Shown here piece after piece: positions 44,736 to 54,499 of a stretch of DNA of 64,000 bases. Below the pieces are notes generated by a model. It was not told the DNA's origin. It made no database searches and saw only the letters and a program-made list of their open reading frames with translations. Made by a program: the position numbers and the translations under genes. The first letter of the stretch is position 1; each line of letters begins with the position of its first letter. Source of the DNA: Agrypnia vestita (Eukaryota; Arthropoda; Insecta; Trichoptera; Phryganeidae); contig JADDOH010000328.1 of NCBI GenBank assembly GCA_016648135.1, positions 186,001-250,000 of the forward strand. The letters run 5' to 3'.

Positions 44736-45016
44736 AACATTTATTCGGATAGGTAACACACAAGGTGCAAAAAAATATTAATTGTTAAACTGTTTTCTCT
44801 AAGAATATATTACTCTTACTATTCATGTATCTAGTATATACAATGGAAAACGGTTAATAAAATTTATAGAAATGTTGATATTAGAATTAAGGAGCACTTA
44901 ATATGTTTAAAGACCAATAACTATTCTGAATTTTCCAATCAACTTTGGAAGTAAATCATTCCTTTGAAATTAACAAAGGTTTAGATATTTTACACACAAA
45001 TAACATAGAATTTTTA

Positions 45017-45161
45017 ACCAAATTTGTTAATCAATTAGAAAGACCTATAGAAAAATTAAATCAACGAGACAATAAAATAAAAATTGGCTGCTACTAGGAT
45101 TCGAACCCAGATCACCTAGTTTTCCGGGCAGGTATGCTGCCAATTGATTAATAAATTTGGT
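45017..45161. mobile_element. Small TIR element containing a tRNA-like segment
   Basis: ACCAAATTTGTTAATCAATT (45017-45036) pairs with AATTGATTAATAAATTTGGT (45142-45161) with one mismatch. Between them, on the minus strand 45141-45086, is a 56-nt tRNA-like sequence: GGCAGC / GCAGCC ends that pair except at one position, and CTGGGTTCGAATCCTAG, a T-arm with an exact B-box (GGTTCGAATCC). A related palindromic stretch without the tRNA-like insert occurs at 59285-59445. Too short for a functional tRNA. Confidence 0.6.
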
Positions 45162-45355
45162 TTTAAATTTCATAGAATTTTGTTCTGAAAAATTGCTACT
45201 TCACAATAAGAATGTGTTCTTGAATATAATAGGATTTTTAAATTTAAATTTAATCTTTTTTCATTTTTCTTTGCTATATAAAATAATTATATATGACTTA
45301 TTATTCGCACTTTTAAATGATAAATGGTATGTTAAATTTAAAAAAAGCTAGCAAC
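45162..45355 (+). repeat. Segment shared with 59.3 kb
   Basis: TTTTGTTCTGAAAAATTGCT and AAGAATGTGTTCTTGAATAT (45179-45225) recur on the minus strand at about 59285-59340. Part of the same dispersed repeat as the TIR element. The incidental 64-codon frame is low-complexity. Confidence 0.5.
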
Positions 45356-45599
45356 TCTAGAACAGGTATCGCATATGCCTAGCAAGGTAGAGAGTGAGAG
45401 GCTCCATACACAACGTCTTATGCTTGTGTTTATTAAGTAATGTTTATGTACAAAGCATGTAATAATCATGTAATCAATAAACGGCGATTTATCGGCAATG
45501 AAACTGATTACAGTTATATAAATTAGAAATATTCGAAATAAGAAAAAGTATTAAAAGAAAATTAAATATTATAAATCACCAAATTCATTTTTGCAAATA

Positions 45600-45830
45600 G
45601 TTATGCTCTAAATTTATTTTCACATTAGTTCCTGATTAGTTATTCAACTCCCATATATTTATTTTTTGTTTTGTTAATGTTTTTACTTCCAATGTAAGTT
45701 TTTATTTTACGTATGATAAGGAGACCATTGGCCCCGTAAAATGTTGATTATTTAATAAATAGTGATTTCACACAAAATTTTCTTTTTATTAATATAAATA
45801 ATATTACCAAAATGTCATTTTGCTATGATT
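45600..45830 (+). mobile_element. Penelope-like terminal repeat piece
   Basis: CACATTAGTTCCTGATTAGT, TTGTTAATGTTTTTAC, a decayed TATGATAAGGAGACCATTGG, CCCCGTAAAATGTTGATTA, TTAATAAATAGTG and TATTACCAAAATG, in the same order as the plus-strand part at 39.14-39.35 kb. Hammerhead-like core mutated at both CTGATGA and GAAA. Confidence 0.5.
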
Positions 45831-46149
45831 GAAGTAGTAAGCAATTCGATGACGACGCACAAGCTATCCGGGTAGGGATGGTGTGTAGCAAGCGGCGAGG
45901 ATTTTTAAAATCATGACGTCCTAGTCAATAAAAAGTTTTTTTAGTCTTAAATATTTTGCGTATTTCATTTTGCGTATTTTTGAGTATTTAAACTGACTTC
46001 TGAATATTTCCATTTTTAATTTACTATAAAACTTCGAGTGCTGTAAAATCGAAGTTTACATGTAATTATTTCCATTTGTACAATGAAAAAATCCATAATG
46101 TAATCTGAATTATAAGTAAAACTATTACATATATATTCTGTATTTCTGA

Positions 46150-46717
46150 AATTTAGTATAAATGGTAAGGCTGAGAACGATATCGAAAGGAGAATGACTG
46201 CGGGTAACAAAGTAAATGGTGCTTTGAATGCAATTATGGCCAATAAGAAAATAAGAACCTGTCATAAAAATTAGTCAAAGACTAACTGTACATAAGCGCC
46301 AACTCAATGCAAATGCAAGTAAAGCCTGGATTCGGTAAAAAAGGAACGAAAGTAGACTAAATGCGTACCTGTGTGAAAATCTTTTGTCGATAGAAGAGGA
46401 ATGAACAAATTATAAGTGAATGTAATGCTGGCTGCAGTGCGGTAGATAGAATAAAGAAAGGAGTGCTGAGATGGTTTGATCGTGTAGAACGTATGAGCGA
46501 GGAAAGGATGATGAAGAATGTATATGGGGCGAGTGTTGATGGCAACTGGAGTAGAGGGCATCCGCAAAAGACCTGACATGATCATACACTATTAAGTATT
46601 GGAGGATAGCCCTGTTAAAAGTCGCAACAACGGTAGAGCTTACATGAGAAGGTGTATGAATGCAGCCGAAGAAAATGTGGTGTGCGGGGAAACGGCGTCT
46701 TGGTTGGTTAGTTAGTT
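46150..46717 (+). mobile_element. RTE-like LINE, degenerate copy
   Basis: The plus strand carries, in scattered frames, GKAENDIERR-like, NKVNGALNAIMANK, KAWI, SECNAGCSAVDRIKKGVLRW, VERMSEERMM and MRRCMNAAEEN, with stops and small indels. It ends in GGGGAAACGGCGTCTTGGTT and (GGTTA)GTTAGTTA, keeping a trace of the tetranucleotide tail. A clearly older copy than those at 36 and 49 kb. Confidence 0.85.
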
Positions 46718-46719
46718 AT

Positions 46720-47815
46720 CTTATCTACAAATTTCAATAAATCGTGCATGGAAGTGAGTGGAACCGGAAAAAAATAAATAAATAGGATATTTTCTAAACC
46801 ACCGTTTCATTGTGTTCGATGTAGGCAGTGAACGCGAACGCAGCGTGTATTGCGTAGTTTTATTGTGTTGCCCTGTGTAAGTGCATTTTTCATGTGATTG
46901 TGTTTGGCCGCGTGTGTGCGTGTGTGCGTGTGCACGTGTGCAGTGTGCATGCGTAGGTACTGAATCGCATCGGACGACCGGTCAAATGCTGCCGTATCAC
47001 AACATACTTTACTGAAACGTGAATATTTTCCAAACAAACTAAGAGATGCATTTCATGAAATTGAAATAAAAATGTTTTATACTCTTTCAGTACTTAATAG
47101 GATTGTTACGGACATACCGTTTTTCGCCATTTACAGTTTATAGTAAAATAACATAAAAACCTACCTAAAAATTTCAGGTGCGCGGAATACATTTTTTTTA
47201 TTATTAATTTTATTTAATTTAATGTATGGTCCAAATACGAATCTTACATAATTACATATTAAAATGACGTTTAAAAAAAATATTTTGTAGTCACGTAGAC
47301 CTCATCAGTGAAGAGAAGGACTTGATTTTATATATAGGTATATATGCGAGTCATGTAATAATACGGTGATAAAAGTTGTAAATGTTGAAGTATTTTGAAA
47401 AAAACTACAAGTTTAAATGATTTATGAATCTAAGTTTGATTTTAATTTTAAAAGGAAGGTTTTAATTTTTATAATTTGCTCTGAAATGTTATTGATGCAG
47501 CGTATCTCGATAGGTAAATTATTTTAGTAGTTAATGGCTTTATGGTAGAATGGCAGAAATATGGTAGTTCTGCATGTAATGTAATTATTTTTGTTGTTAA
47601 AGAATAGATAGGGAAAAGGCGAAATTTGGGGCTGGGAAAGAACCAAATCATTTTTTGTTAATTCTTATGGAAAATGTTCGTTTGATATTCGTCCTGTGGG
47701 CCTGAAATTTGGGTAGAAATTTGAAGATTTATTTTATTGGCAATTTATAAACTACCTACAAAACAAACTATTTAATGGAAAAATTATGAAAAAAAAGCGC
47801 CTTAAAAACAAAAAA
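46720..47815. other. No supported gene; GT-rich stretch
   Basis: GTGTGTGCGTGTGTGCGTGT at about 46912-46932 is a dinucleotide-like repeat inside a less AT-rich stretch (46810-47000). Otherwise AT-rich with no assignable feature. Confidence 0.3.
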
Positions 47816-47818
47816 AAC

Positions 47819-48374
47819 AGCCCCTCCACCGTGACTGAGATGCAAATTTCCCGGGTGCACGTTTTACCAAGACAAAAATAAAGGTCATGTAGATACTTAC
47901 TATGTATGTACTAAGAAATGAAATATTTATAATGTGGCATATCCGATTTGGAAAAAAACATGTTATAAAAATTACCTTAATTTTTTATGTTTGTTATAAA
48001 TTAATGTATTTTGGTATTAAGAAATTCGTACTCCACTAAATCATAGGTATTTCCTTTCCAAATAATTATATGTCATTTTTTCTGTTTCATACATGCGTGC
48101 ACGTGTCTTTTCCTATGGAGCTCCTCCGTCGTGACTGAGATGCAGTTTTCCCCAGTGCACGTGCAGTATCTAGAAAAACCAGTTATTTGTAAAATTAGGA
48201 GCAGTTTGAAAAAATATTTTTGTAGGCCATTGTTATTAATAAATGACTTATCCGATTTAAAAATCCATATGCAAAAGATAGATATTTCATTTCAAAATAA
48301 GTACATGACCTTTTTTTCTGCCATGGACAAACGTGCACCAGAGAACGTTGCATTTCAGTCACGACGGAGGAGCT
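47819..48374. mobile_element. MITE-like element with inverted and direct end repeats
   Basis: Three related blocks: 47819-47860 (CTCCACCGTGACTGAGATGC), 48119-48165 (CTCCTCCGTCGTGACTGAGA) and, inverted, 48328-48374. The outer two are also related through GTGCACGTTT and AAAGGTCATGTA. This reads as an element with inverted ends and a duplicated left end, or two overlapping copies. The 108-codon open frame over its right half is incidental. Confidence 0.5.
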
Positions 48375-48445
48375 TCACGGGAATGGACACGACACGACCA
48401 TTTCATTTATTAATTTTCCAAAAAAAGAATAGTTTAATAAACCTA

Positions 48446-48812
48446 TGTGGGGTATAAAAGCAAAGGCAGCAATATTTAAAAAAAAATTAACGCAGTCATC
48501 GAGGATTAGACCTCTTTCCATTTAAGAAAGAATATCGTTCGAATATATGTTGGAATTTACGGGTTTGAACACCAACATAACAAAACAATGCGCCTCGTAC
48601 GCATGACTTACACATACTTATTTGAATGTCTTTCTTAAATGGAAAGAGGTCTACTAGTTTATACCCCATGCCCATGAGTTTGACCATGATTCAGGAACGG
48701 ATAGACACATAAAATCTAGGATTCAGTACATTTTAAATTAGTAATCCTCGGTGAATGCATTCCAAACATTTTTTTTTTTTTGATATTATTGCTTTTGTTT
48801 TTATACCACACA
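48446..48812. mobile_element. Palindromic MITE with TATAAAA ends, copy D, carrying a nested element
   Basis: TGTGGGGTATAAAAGCAAAG on the left; TTTTGTTTTTATACCACACA on the right. The right arm retains the family blocks (GGATTCAGTACATTTTAAAT, AGTAATCCTCGGTGAATGCA). The left arm is cut short after GCAGTCATCGAGGAT by a second element at 48509-48651. Confidence 0.7.
48509..48651. mobile_element. Nested MITE with TA duplication
   Basis: GACCTCTTTCCATTTAAGAA at the left and its complement at the right (about 22 bp, 48509-48530 and 48630-48651), flanked by TA at 48507-48508 and 48652-48653. 143 bp, no coding capacity. The TA flanks suggest a Tc1/mariner-mobilised MITE. It is younger than its host MITE. 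Confidence 0.65.
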
Positions 48813-48835
48813 TACACCTTAATAAGTGTCATTAA

Positions 48836-49652
48836 GCTGATCTGCAGTGCTTGGTATCCAGGATGTCCGATGTATGCATGCAGAGTGAACTTCTGATGAA
48901 TGTCAGCAAATCGAAAGTGATGGTATTCGAGAGAGACGAAAGAGTGACTAAGTGTGATGTAATTATAAACAACGAATGCTTAGAACAAGTGAACGAGTTT
49001 GTATATTTGGGAAGTATGTTTAGTAGAGACGGCAAGGCTGAGAATGATATCGAAAGGAGAGTAACTGCGGGAAACAAAGTTAATGGTGCACTAAATGCAA
49101 TTATGGCCAATAAGAATCTGTCAAAAGAAGCAAGACTAGCGGTACATAATGGCGTTCTAGTGCAAACCCTTATGTATGGAAGTGAAGCCTGGAATTGGCA
49201 AAAGAGGAATGAAAGTAGACTGAATGCGGTTGAAATGCGGTCACTAAGACGCTTGTGCGGAAAATCTTTGGTCGATAGAGTGAGGAATGAACAAATTAGA
49301 AGTGAATGCAATGCTGGCTGTAGTGTGGTATATAGAATAAAGAAAGGAGTGCTGAGATGGTTTGGTCATGTGGAACGTATGAACGAGGAAAGGATGGTTA
49401 AGAAAATATATGAGGCGAATGTTGAAGGCAACAGGAATAGAGGGCGTCCGCGAAAGACCTGGCACGATCAGGTACTACAAGTATTTGAGGATGACCCTGT
49501 TAAAAGCCGCAACAATCGTAGAACGTGTATGAGAAGATGTATGAATGTGGCCGAAGCAAAAGTGGTGTGCCAGGATAGAAGAGTGTGGCGTTCAATCCTC
49601 TCTGCCTACCCCTGCAGGGAAACGGCGTGATGGTTAGTTAGTTAGTTAGTTA
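48836..49652 (+). mobile_element. RTE-like LINE, 5'-truncated young copy 2
   Basis: Begins abruptly at AGCTGATCTGCAGTGCTTGG, corresponding to the SEADLQCL region of the 36 kb copy, and ends with the stop, TGGT and (TAGT)n to 49652. It aligns to 35975-36800 on the other strand with only scattered single-base differences. It abuts the palindromic MITE D. Confidence 0.9.
48839..49630 (+). pseudogene. Reverse transcriptase C-terminal part (RTE-like), truncated but uninterrupted
   Basis: About 260 codons open to TGA at 49628-49630: LVSRMSDVCMQSELLMNVSK, VMVFERDERVTKCD, YLGSMFSRDGKAEN, LMYGSEAWNW, RWFGHVERMNEERMVKK, RGRPRKTWHDQ and ILSAYPCRETA. The YADD catalytic block lies just upstream of the truncation and is absent, so it encodes no polymerase. 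Differences from the 36 kb copy include VQTL for VPTL, VYRI for VERI and DDPV for DGPV. Confidence 0.85.
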
Positions 49653-49689
49653 ATAAAATAATCACTTTTCCTAAAAAAAAATCATACAA

Positions 49690-50160
49690 TATCTGCCTTA
49701 ATTTCCGGCTTCCGGGGAGATGTGAACCTGCCATTTTCGGTTCATCTTGAACTCCTGTACCACGTGACGTAATCCGCTGGTCCGCTATAGCGGGACAATA
49801 AATTTTCCTGGAAGCGATTTGGAGCTGCAGCCCTAAGCGGCTGGACGTGCGCAGGGCGCGGCGGGGGGCGGACAGTTTATGGCTGGTTGTATCGGAGGAG
49901 GACAGTTTCCGCGGACATTTTTTTAAAATTTGGTCGCAATAAATTCCCCTGGCGAGCCTCCAATTAGCAGCCAGGAAATGGACACATTACGGTTTTATTA
50001 AAATCTCAAAGTTTGCTGACAATTACTACATTTTAATTAAGGACCGTACCAAAAGGAAGCGGACCAATTAATTGTTTTCATTACCGAAGCTGCTTTGATT
50101 CACCGCAGCGCCGTTATTTCGGAAGTGGAGGGGATGATTATTATAAATAAACAATAATGA
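49690..50160. other. Long GC-richer block, candidate conserved noncoding DNA
   Basis: About 470 bp, non-repetitive, without open frames. It contains CACGTGACGT (49761-49770), the palindrome CCGCTATAGCGG (49782-49793), CAGTTTATGGCTGG (49873-49886, posterior Hox-like TTTATGG), CCAATTAGCAGCC and GGACCAATTAATTG. Motif density and composition resemble developmental enhancers. No function shown. Confidence 0.4.
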
Positions 50161-50440
50161 TCAAACGAATTGCCGATGTCAAAATATCCCAAAATCCATA
50201 TTTCTGCAACGCCATTTTTATGTTAATATCCCACTTTATTTATTTATTTCTTATAACAAACATATGCCCATTTCAATCAAAACGATTAATTAAAATTATC
50301 AAAAAATGATAAAACTTAAATATATGAATTGACTTGATTTTTAATTACAAACGGAATTTTAAAAAAAAACTTAAAAAATCAAAACAAAGAAATTATAACT
50401 TCTTCTTCAAATGTAGCAAATTTATTTTGTGGTAACATAA

Positions 50441-50581
50441 TTATAATTAATATAAATTAACTTTGTTTAAACCACTTATTTATTGAAAAAAATCAACATG
50501 TTTCAAAGCCAATGGCTTCTTCATCAGGAAAACAAAAATAATTTAATTATTTTAAACAAAGTTAATTTATATTAATTATAA
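50441..50581. mobile_element. Penelope-like hammerhead motif inside a perfect 31-bp foldback
   Basis: Arms 50441-50471 and 50551-50581 are exact complements (31 bp). The 79-nt loop carries, on the minus strand, CCTGATGAAGAAGCC-ATT-GGCTTTGAAACATGTTG (about 50528-50494): CTGATGA, a 5-bp stem AAGCC/GGCTT, GAAA and the palindrome ACATGT. This is the best-preserved hammerhead-like core of its subfamily here. Perfect arms imply a young structure. Confidence 0.6.
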
Positions 50582-50589
50582 AGAAATTA

Positions 50590-51655
50590 TACATTAGAAG
50601 CAACTCGTCAAAAATTACGGAATGTTTATGTTTGAATTTTGGCTTAACATTAATTAGTTATAAACGTAAAGCTGAAAAATATTGTAAATCAGTCAAAAAT
50701 GTTATTATAATAATTTTTTTAAAATTAATACAGTATGTATAAACTAACCGTTTCCTTTAATCAAAATGATCTATGATATCTTAATTCTTAAATTCTATTT
50801 AATTTGCTTCAGTTTTTCACAAAACTCTAAACATTCACAAAACATAAAATTATCGAGAAATCGTAGAATGTTTGTGTTAGCGTATAAACAGCGCTAGGGC
50901 TAATTTCGTCAACTTAAGACTGTGAGAACAGCGCCATCTAGCGTAGGACCATTATTTATATGAAATATTGTACTTTGAGAAAATCACTTCATTTCATTTG
51001 AACAATTGTCTCGCTTTACAATTGTATTTATTGAGTAGTAGGAACTTATTTTTTGATTTTAAAATATAATTTTGCTAATTCAAAACGTACTATAGTTGCC
51101 TTTTGTGATATTGGCTTTCCAAGTTGCCTTCATTTACATACATAAATATCCCTCCTCAAGAACAACAGTCTTTTTGGAGAGGTACGGCCATACAGTTTAT
51201 ATATAAATATATATATAAATAAAAATTATTTATGTATAAATTTATGTAAAAATAGAGAAAATGGATATATATTATAATACGTCGATTCCATGCTTGGGCA
51301 GGATAAGGATTGGACGCCTTAATACGTAACTAAGTTCACAATATAGCTATGTGACTTTCTCAAGTCTGAGTGTTTTTGTGACATGTTTTCTACAGCAATA
51401 AGGTTTCATAGCCTGTTGTAGCGTTTAAAGTAAAATAATATATAAATGCATTTTATATAGAAATGTGATTTCTATACATTTTTTGTTAATGTGTGCTTTA
51501 TAAAACTAAAAGTAACATTTTTCCTTCCGAAGCCCAAAAGTTTAAATAGTGCATACAAACGCCCAAAATCGCTATTTTTTAAATTAAAACCGTTTGATGA
51601 CCCCTGGCCCGATCAATATCAAATTCGGCATAGTTTTAAGGCCGCAACTTTTCGT
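50590..51655. other. No recognisable gene or repeat
   Basis: AT-rich; the 60-codon plus-strand frame at 51491-51673 has no similarity I can name. Confidence 0.3.
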
Positions 51656-51659
51656 GACA

Positions 51660-51990
51660 TCCAATGGCGATAACTGTGGCGAGCCCCGGGGGTGACGGGG
51701 GGCGCGGAGGGCGCGGAGGGCGCGGAGGGCGCTGTGGGGGGAATTGATCCGATACACTGGATTCAGCGTGCAGTGTACACTGTGTACCCCCCCCCCCCTC
51801 CTCTGTGTACCTCCCCAGGTAGTGCAGTGTGCATATGGAACAAATTCAGAGAGGTTCGTTAGCAAAAATTGCGATCGGGATACAGATAAATCAAATATTG
51901 GAGGATGTGTCAACATTCCGTGCGTGCGCTGTGCGGATAGTTTCGCGAAATTCGTTCCGAACTGTAGGAGGATTTAACTTTGTGCGGTGG
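51660..51990. other. GC-rich pocket with short minisatellite
   Basis: GCGCGGAGG-type units repeat about four times at 51700-51732, followed by a C homopolymer (51787-51798). GCAGTGTACACTGTGTACC and a GTGCGTGCGCTGTGCGG block also occur. Open frames on both strands across the region are composition artefacts in my view. Possibly a regulatory or promoter-like segment. Confidence 0.35.
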
Positions 51991-51994
51991 TAGT

Positions 51995-52395
51995 TGGCTA
52001 TGTCGTAAAAAGTTTAATCAGCGCTATTCCGCAACTTAAGAAGAAAATACATTTATTTATTTTATATTCCACAGAGTATTAAAAACTATAAAGTTAAAGC
52101 TAAAGATAAAGACAGAGGTATATAGAGGAATTGTGTGAAAATATAAAATGGTCGTCAAATTTATTGAAAATGCCTTTGCGTACGTTTGATAATTAATCGA
52201 ATTCGAAATGAGTATAGCGTATTGTACAAAAAAAATTATAACACGTAAAAAGTATATCCAGGAACACATAAATAAAGCATAAAACAAAAAAATAATTTAA
52301 CAAAGCATAATACGAGTACCTATATGGAAAAAGGAGAATCCAGGAAAATAAAAACAAAACACAACTTTTATATGTATATTAAGCTAAGCATAATA
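51995..52395. other. No recognisable gene or repeat
   Basis: AT-rich left flank of the second mariner. Confidence 0.3.
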
Positions 52396-52397
52396 TA

Positions 52398-53684
52398 TTA
52401 GGTCCTTACATATGAAATTGACGTTTAGTATGGGAGGAACATAAAGCCGATTTTTTTTTATTATAATATATTTATTTAATCAAAGTATGTACCATTGCTA
52501 TCTATGCACTTTTGCCATCTCATAGGTAGTTCATCGATCCCTTTACTAAAAAAACCATTCGGACGGGAATCAATAAAATCTTTGAAGGCGGTTTGGACTG
52601 CCCCATCGGAGTTGAATTTTTTCCTTTGCAAGAAGTTATCCAAATTTCAAAAAAAAATGGTAATCTGTTGGGGCAAGGTCCGGAGAGTACGGTGGATGTC
52701 TTAGACATTCCAATTGAAGCTCCTCTAATTTGGTAGCCGTCTGTTGTGCAGTGTGTGGTCTAGCGTTATCATGAAGCAGCAGTGGCCTAGAGCGATTAAC
52801 CAGCCTCGGTTGTTTAGCAGCTAGCTTTTCCATCATGGTTTGCAGTTGCTGACAATAGACATCTGCCGTAATCGTCTGGCCAGATTTAAGAAAGCTGTAG
52901 TGAACGACACCAGCACTAGTCCACCAAACGCTCACAAGTAACTTTTTTGGAGTCAATTTTCGCTTGGGGCATGGTTTGGCTGGTTCGGCAGGGTTCAGCC
53001 ATTGCGATGAGCGCTTCCGATTATCGTACAGGATCCACTTTTCATCACAGGTAATGATTCGATTTAAAATCCCTTCATTATTGTGCCGGTTGAGTAATGC
53101 AACGCAGCAGTCAACGCGCGTTTGTTGATTTGCTTCACTCAATTCGTGAGGTACCCACCTTTCAAGCTTTTTCACCTTACCAATTTGCTTCAAGTGGATT
53201 AAAACAGTTTTATCACTAACACCGCAGCCTGCAGCTAACTCGGATGTGGTTTGCGATGGATCCGCTTCCACAATAGCCTTCAATTCTTCATTATCAACTT
53301 TGGTCTCCGGCCGTCCACGGGGCTTGTTCTGCAGGTCGAAATTTCCAGAACGAAAACGTTGGAACCAAAAACGCACTGTGTTTTCTTTTGCGGCACCGTC
53401 GCCATACACATCATTAATCCTTCGAGCCGTTTCTGCAGCACTGGTGCCACGGTGGAACTCGTACTCATAAATAACGCGATATTTCAAGTTTTTCATTTTG
53501 TAAACTGAGTGACGCAAAGAAAAAAACAATTGAGGAAAAAACAAATGAATTATAATTTTCAAAACACAAATACATGAGTAAATAGCTGTATAAATTTGGA
53601 TTTGGAATTCCTAACCAAAGAGAAGATATTTGAGATCAATTTTGCCAGTACGGCAAAACGCCAATTTCATATGTAAGGACCTAA
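52398..53684 (-). mobile_element. Mariner element (cecropia-type), copy 2
   Basis: 1287 bp with the same terminal inverted repeats as copy 1 (TTAGGTCCTTACATATGAAA at 52398 and its complement ending 53684) and TA on each side (52396-52397, 53685-53686). The transposase is on the minus strand. Close similarity to 10030-11306, each copy with a different lesion, shows independent decay after separate insertions. Confidence 0.95.
52476..53496 (-). pseudogene. Mariner transposase, one frameshift near the C-terminus
   Basis: The start is taken at the ATG at 53496 (MKNLKYRVIY), although the frame is open further upstream to 53562. The N-terminal DNA-binding region, WVPHELSEANQQTR, and all three catalytic acidic residues (ITCDEKW, HDNARPH, SPDLAPTDYHFF; D,D34D) lie in one frame. 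In the T run after YHFF (about 52648-52656) there is one extra base plus a substitution relative to copy 1, giving a stop after LKFG. The remaining C-terminal block (WQKCIDSN... to TAA at 52476-52478) is in another frame. It has lost about 55 residues. Confidence 0.92.
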
Positions 53685-53734
53685 TATTAATTAGATTTAA
53701 ACAATATTTTATATGAAAGTATGTTCTAAGAACA

Positions 53735-53842
53735 CAATTACTGGATTTTGCCCCATGAACCTGAGCCATCCTATAAGAGACTTCCATCCACTTTTCTCAT
53801 GTATAAATTGGCTTTGCCTCTGTGAGACTTGTATAATTTATC
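53735..53842 (+). repeat. Dispersed repeat C, copy 5
   Basis: TGAGCCATCCTATAAGAGAC, TTCCATCCACTTTTCTCATG and TTTGCCTCTGTGAGACTTGT, then ATAATTTATC. It lies about 50 bp from the mariner. Confidence 0.65.
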
Positions 53843-53844
53843 CT

Positions 53845-54085
53845 TAATTCATTAATTAGATGTGAACAGTAGTGTCCGTTTTTGTTTAAATTTTAAATTG
53901 CGCTCCAAAAGTAAAATAAATAGGTAAAGGTTATACCTACTTCATTCGAAAAAAATTTTTTTGCTCTACGGGATAATGTGTTTGCTTTTACGTTACATTT
54001 ATTATTTTACTTACTTACAGAATTGAATATCAAGTAGACAAAAGTGAGCACTTTCGACTCACGAAAAAATACAGTCACATAATAT
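53845..54085. other. No recognisable gene or repeat
   Basis: AT-rich spacer. Confidence 0.25.
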
Positions 54086-54089
54086 CAGC

Positions 54090-54285
54090 ATAGCGAGCAT
54101 AATGCCGGCTGAAGCGTAGTCAACAGAATAAATAAACGGTCGTTGAGATGGTTCGGTCATATGGAACGTACGAGCGAAGAGAGGATGGTAATGATAATAA
54201 TATAATTAACTAAAAATGATCTGATAAACTGATTATAGAAAGTGAATGAGGCAAAAATAGTGTGTCGCATAGGCGCAACATAAGG
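54090..54285 (+). mobile_element. RTE-like LINE fragment with internal deletion
   Basis: ATGCCGGCTGAAGCGTAGTC through GAGATGGTTCGGTCATATGG (RWFGHxER) and GAGAGGATGGTA match the RTE-like family. The next 100 bp of the family are missing, and AATGAGGCAAAAATAGTGTG (the NVxEAKVVC region) follows near 54245. Old copy. Confidence 0.65.
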
Positions 54286-54499
54286 CAACGAGTAAAAAGG
54301 CAGTTCACACCAATAACGAGAGCAATAACGATATTCCATCAAGTTTTTATTGTTACATAGTACTTAAGACTAATTACACCCAGACTCAACACAACAGAAA
54401 CTAAATCATGACATTTTACAGATTACATTTGATATTACATTTCTTTGTTAACATTAAAAACATAACGATACCAAGATATATCGGAATTTTAATAACTTA

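Noticed and set aside
49630..49652. Telomere-like repeat
   Set aside because: The (TTAG)n run is a 4-mer attached to the LINE stop codon, not the insect telomeric TTAGG, and other copies carry AAGT.
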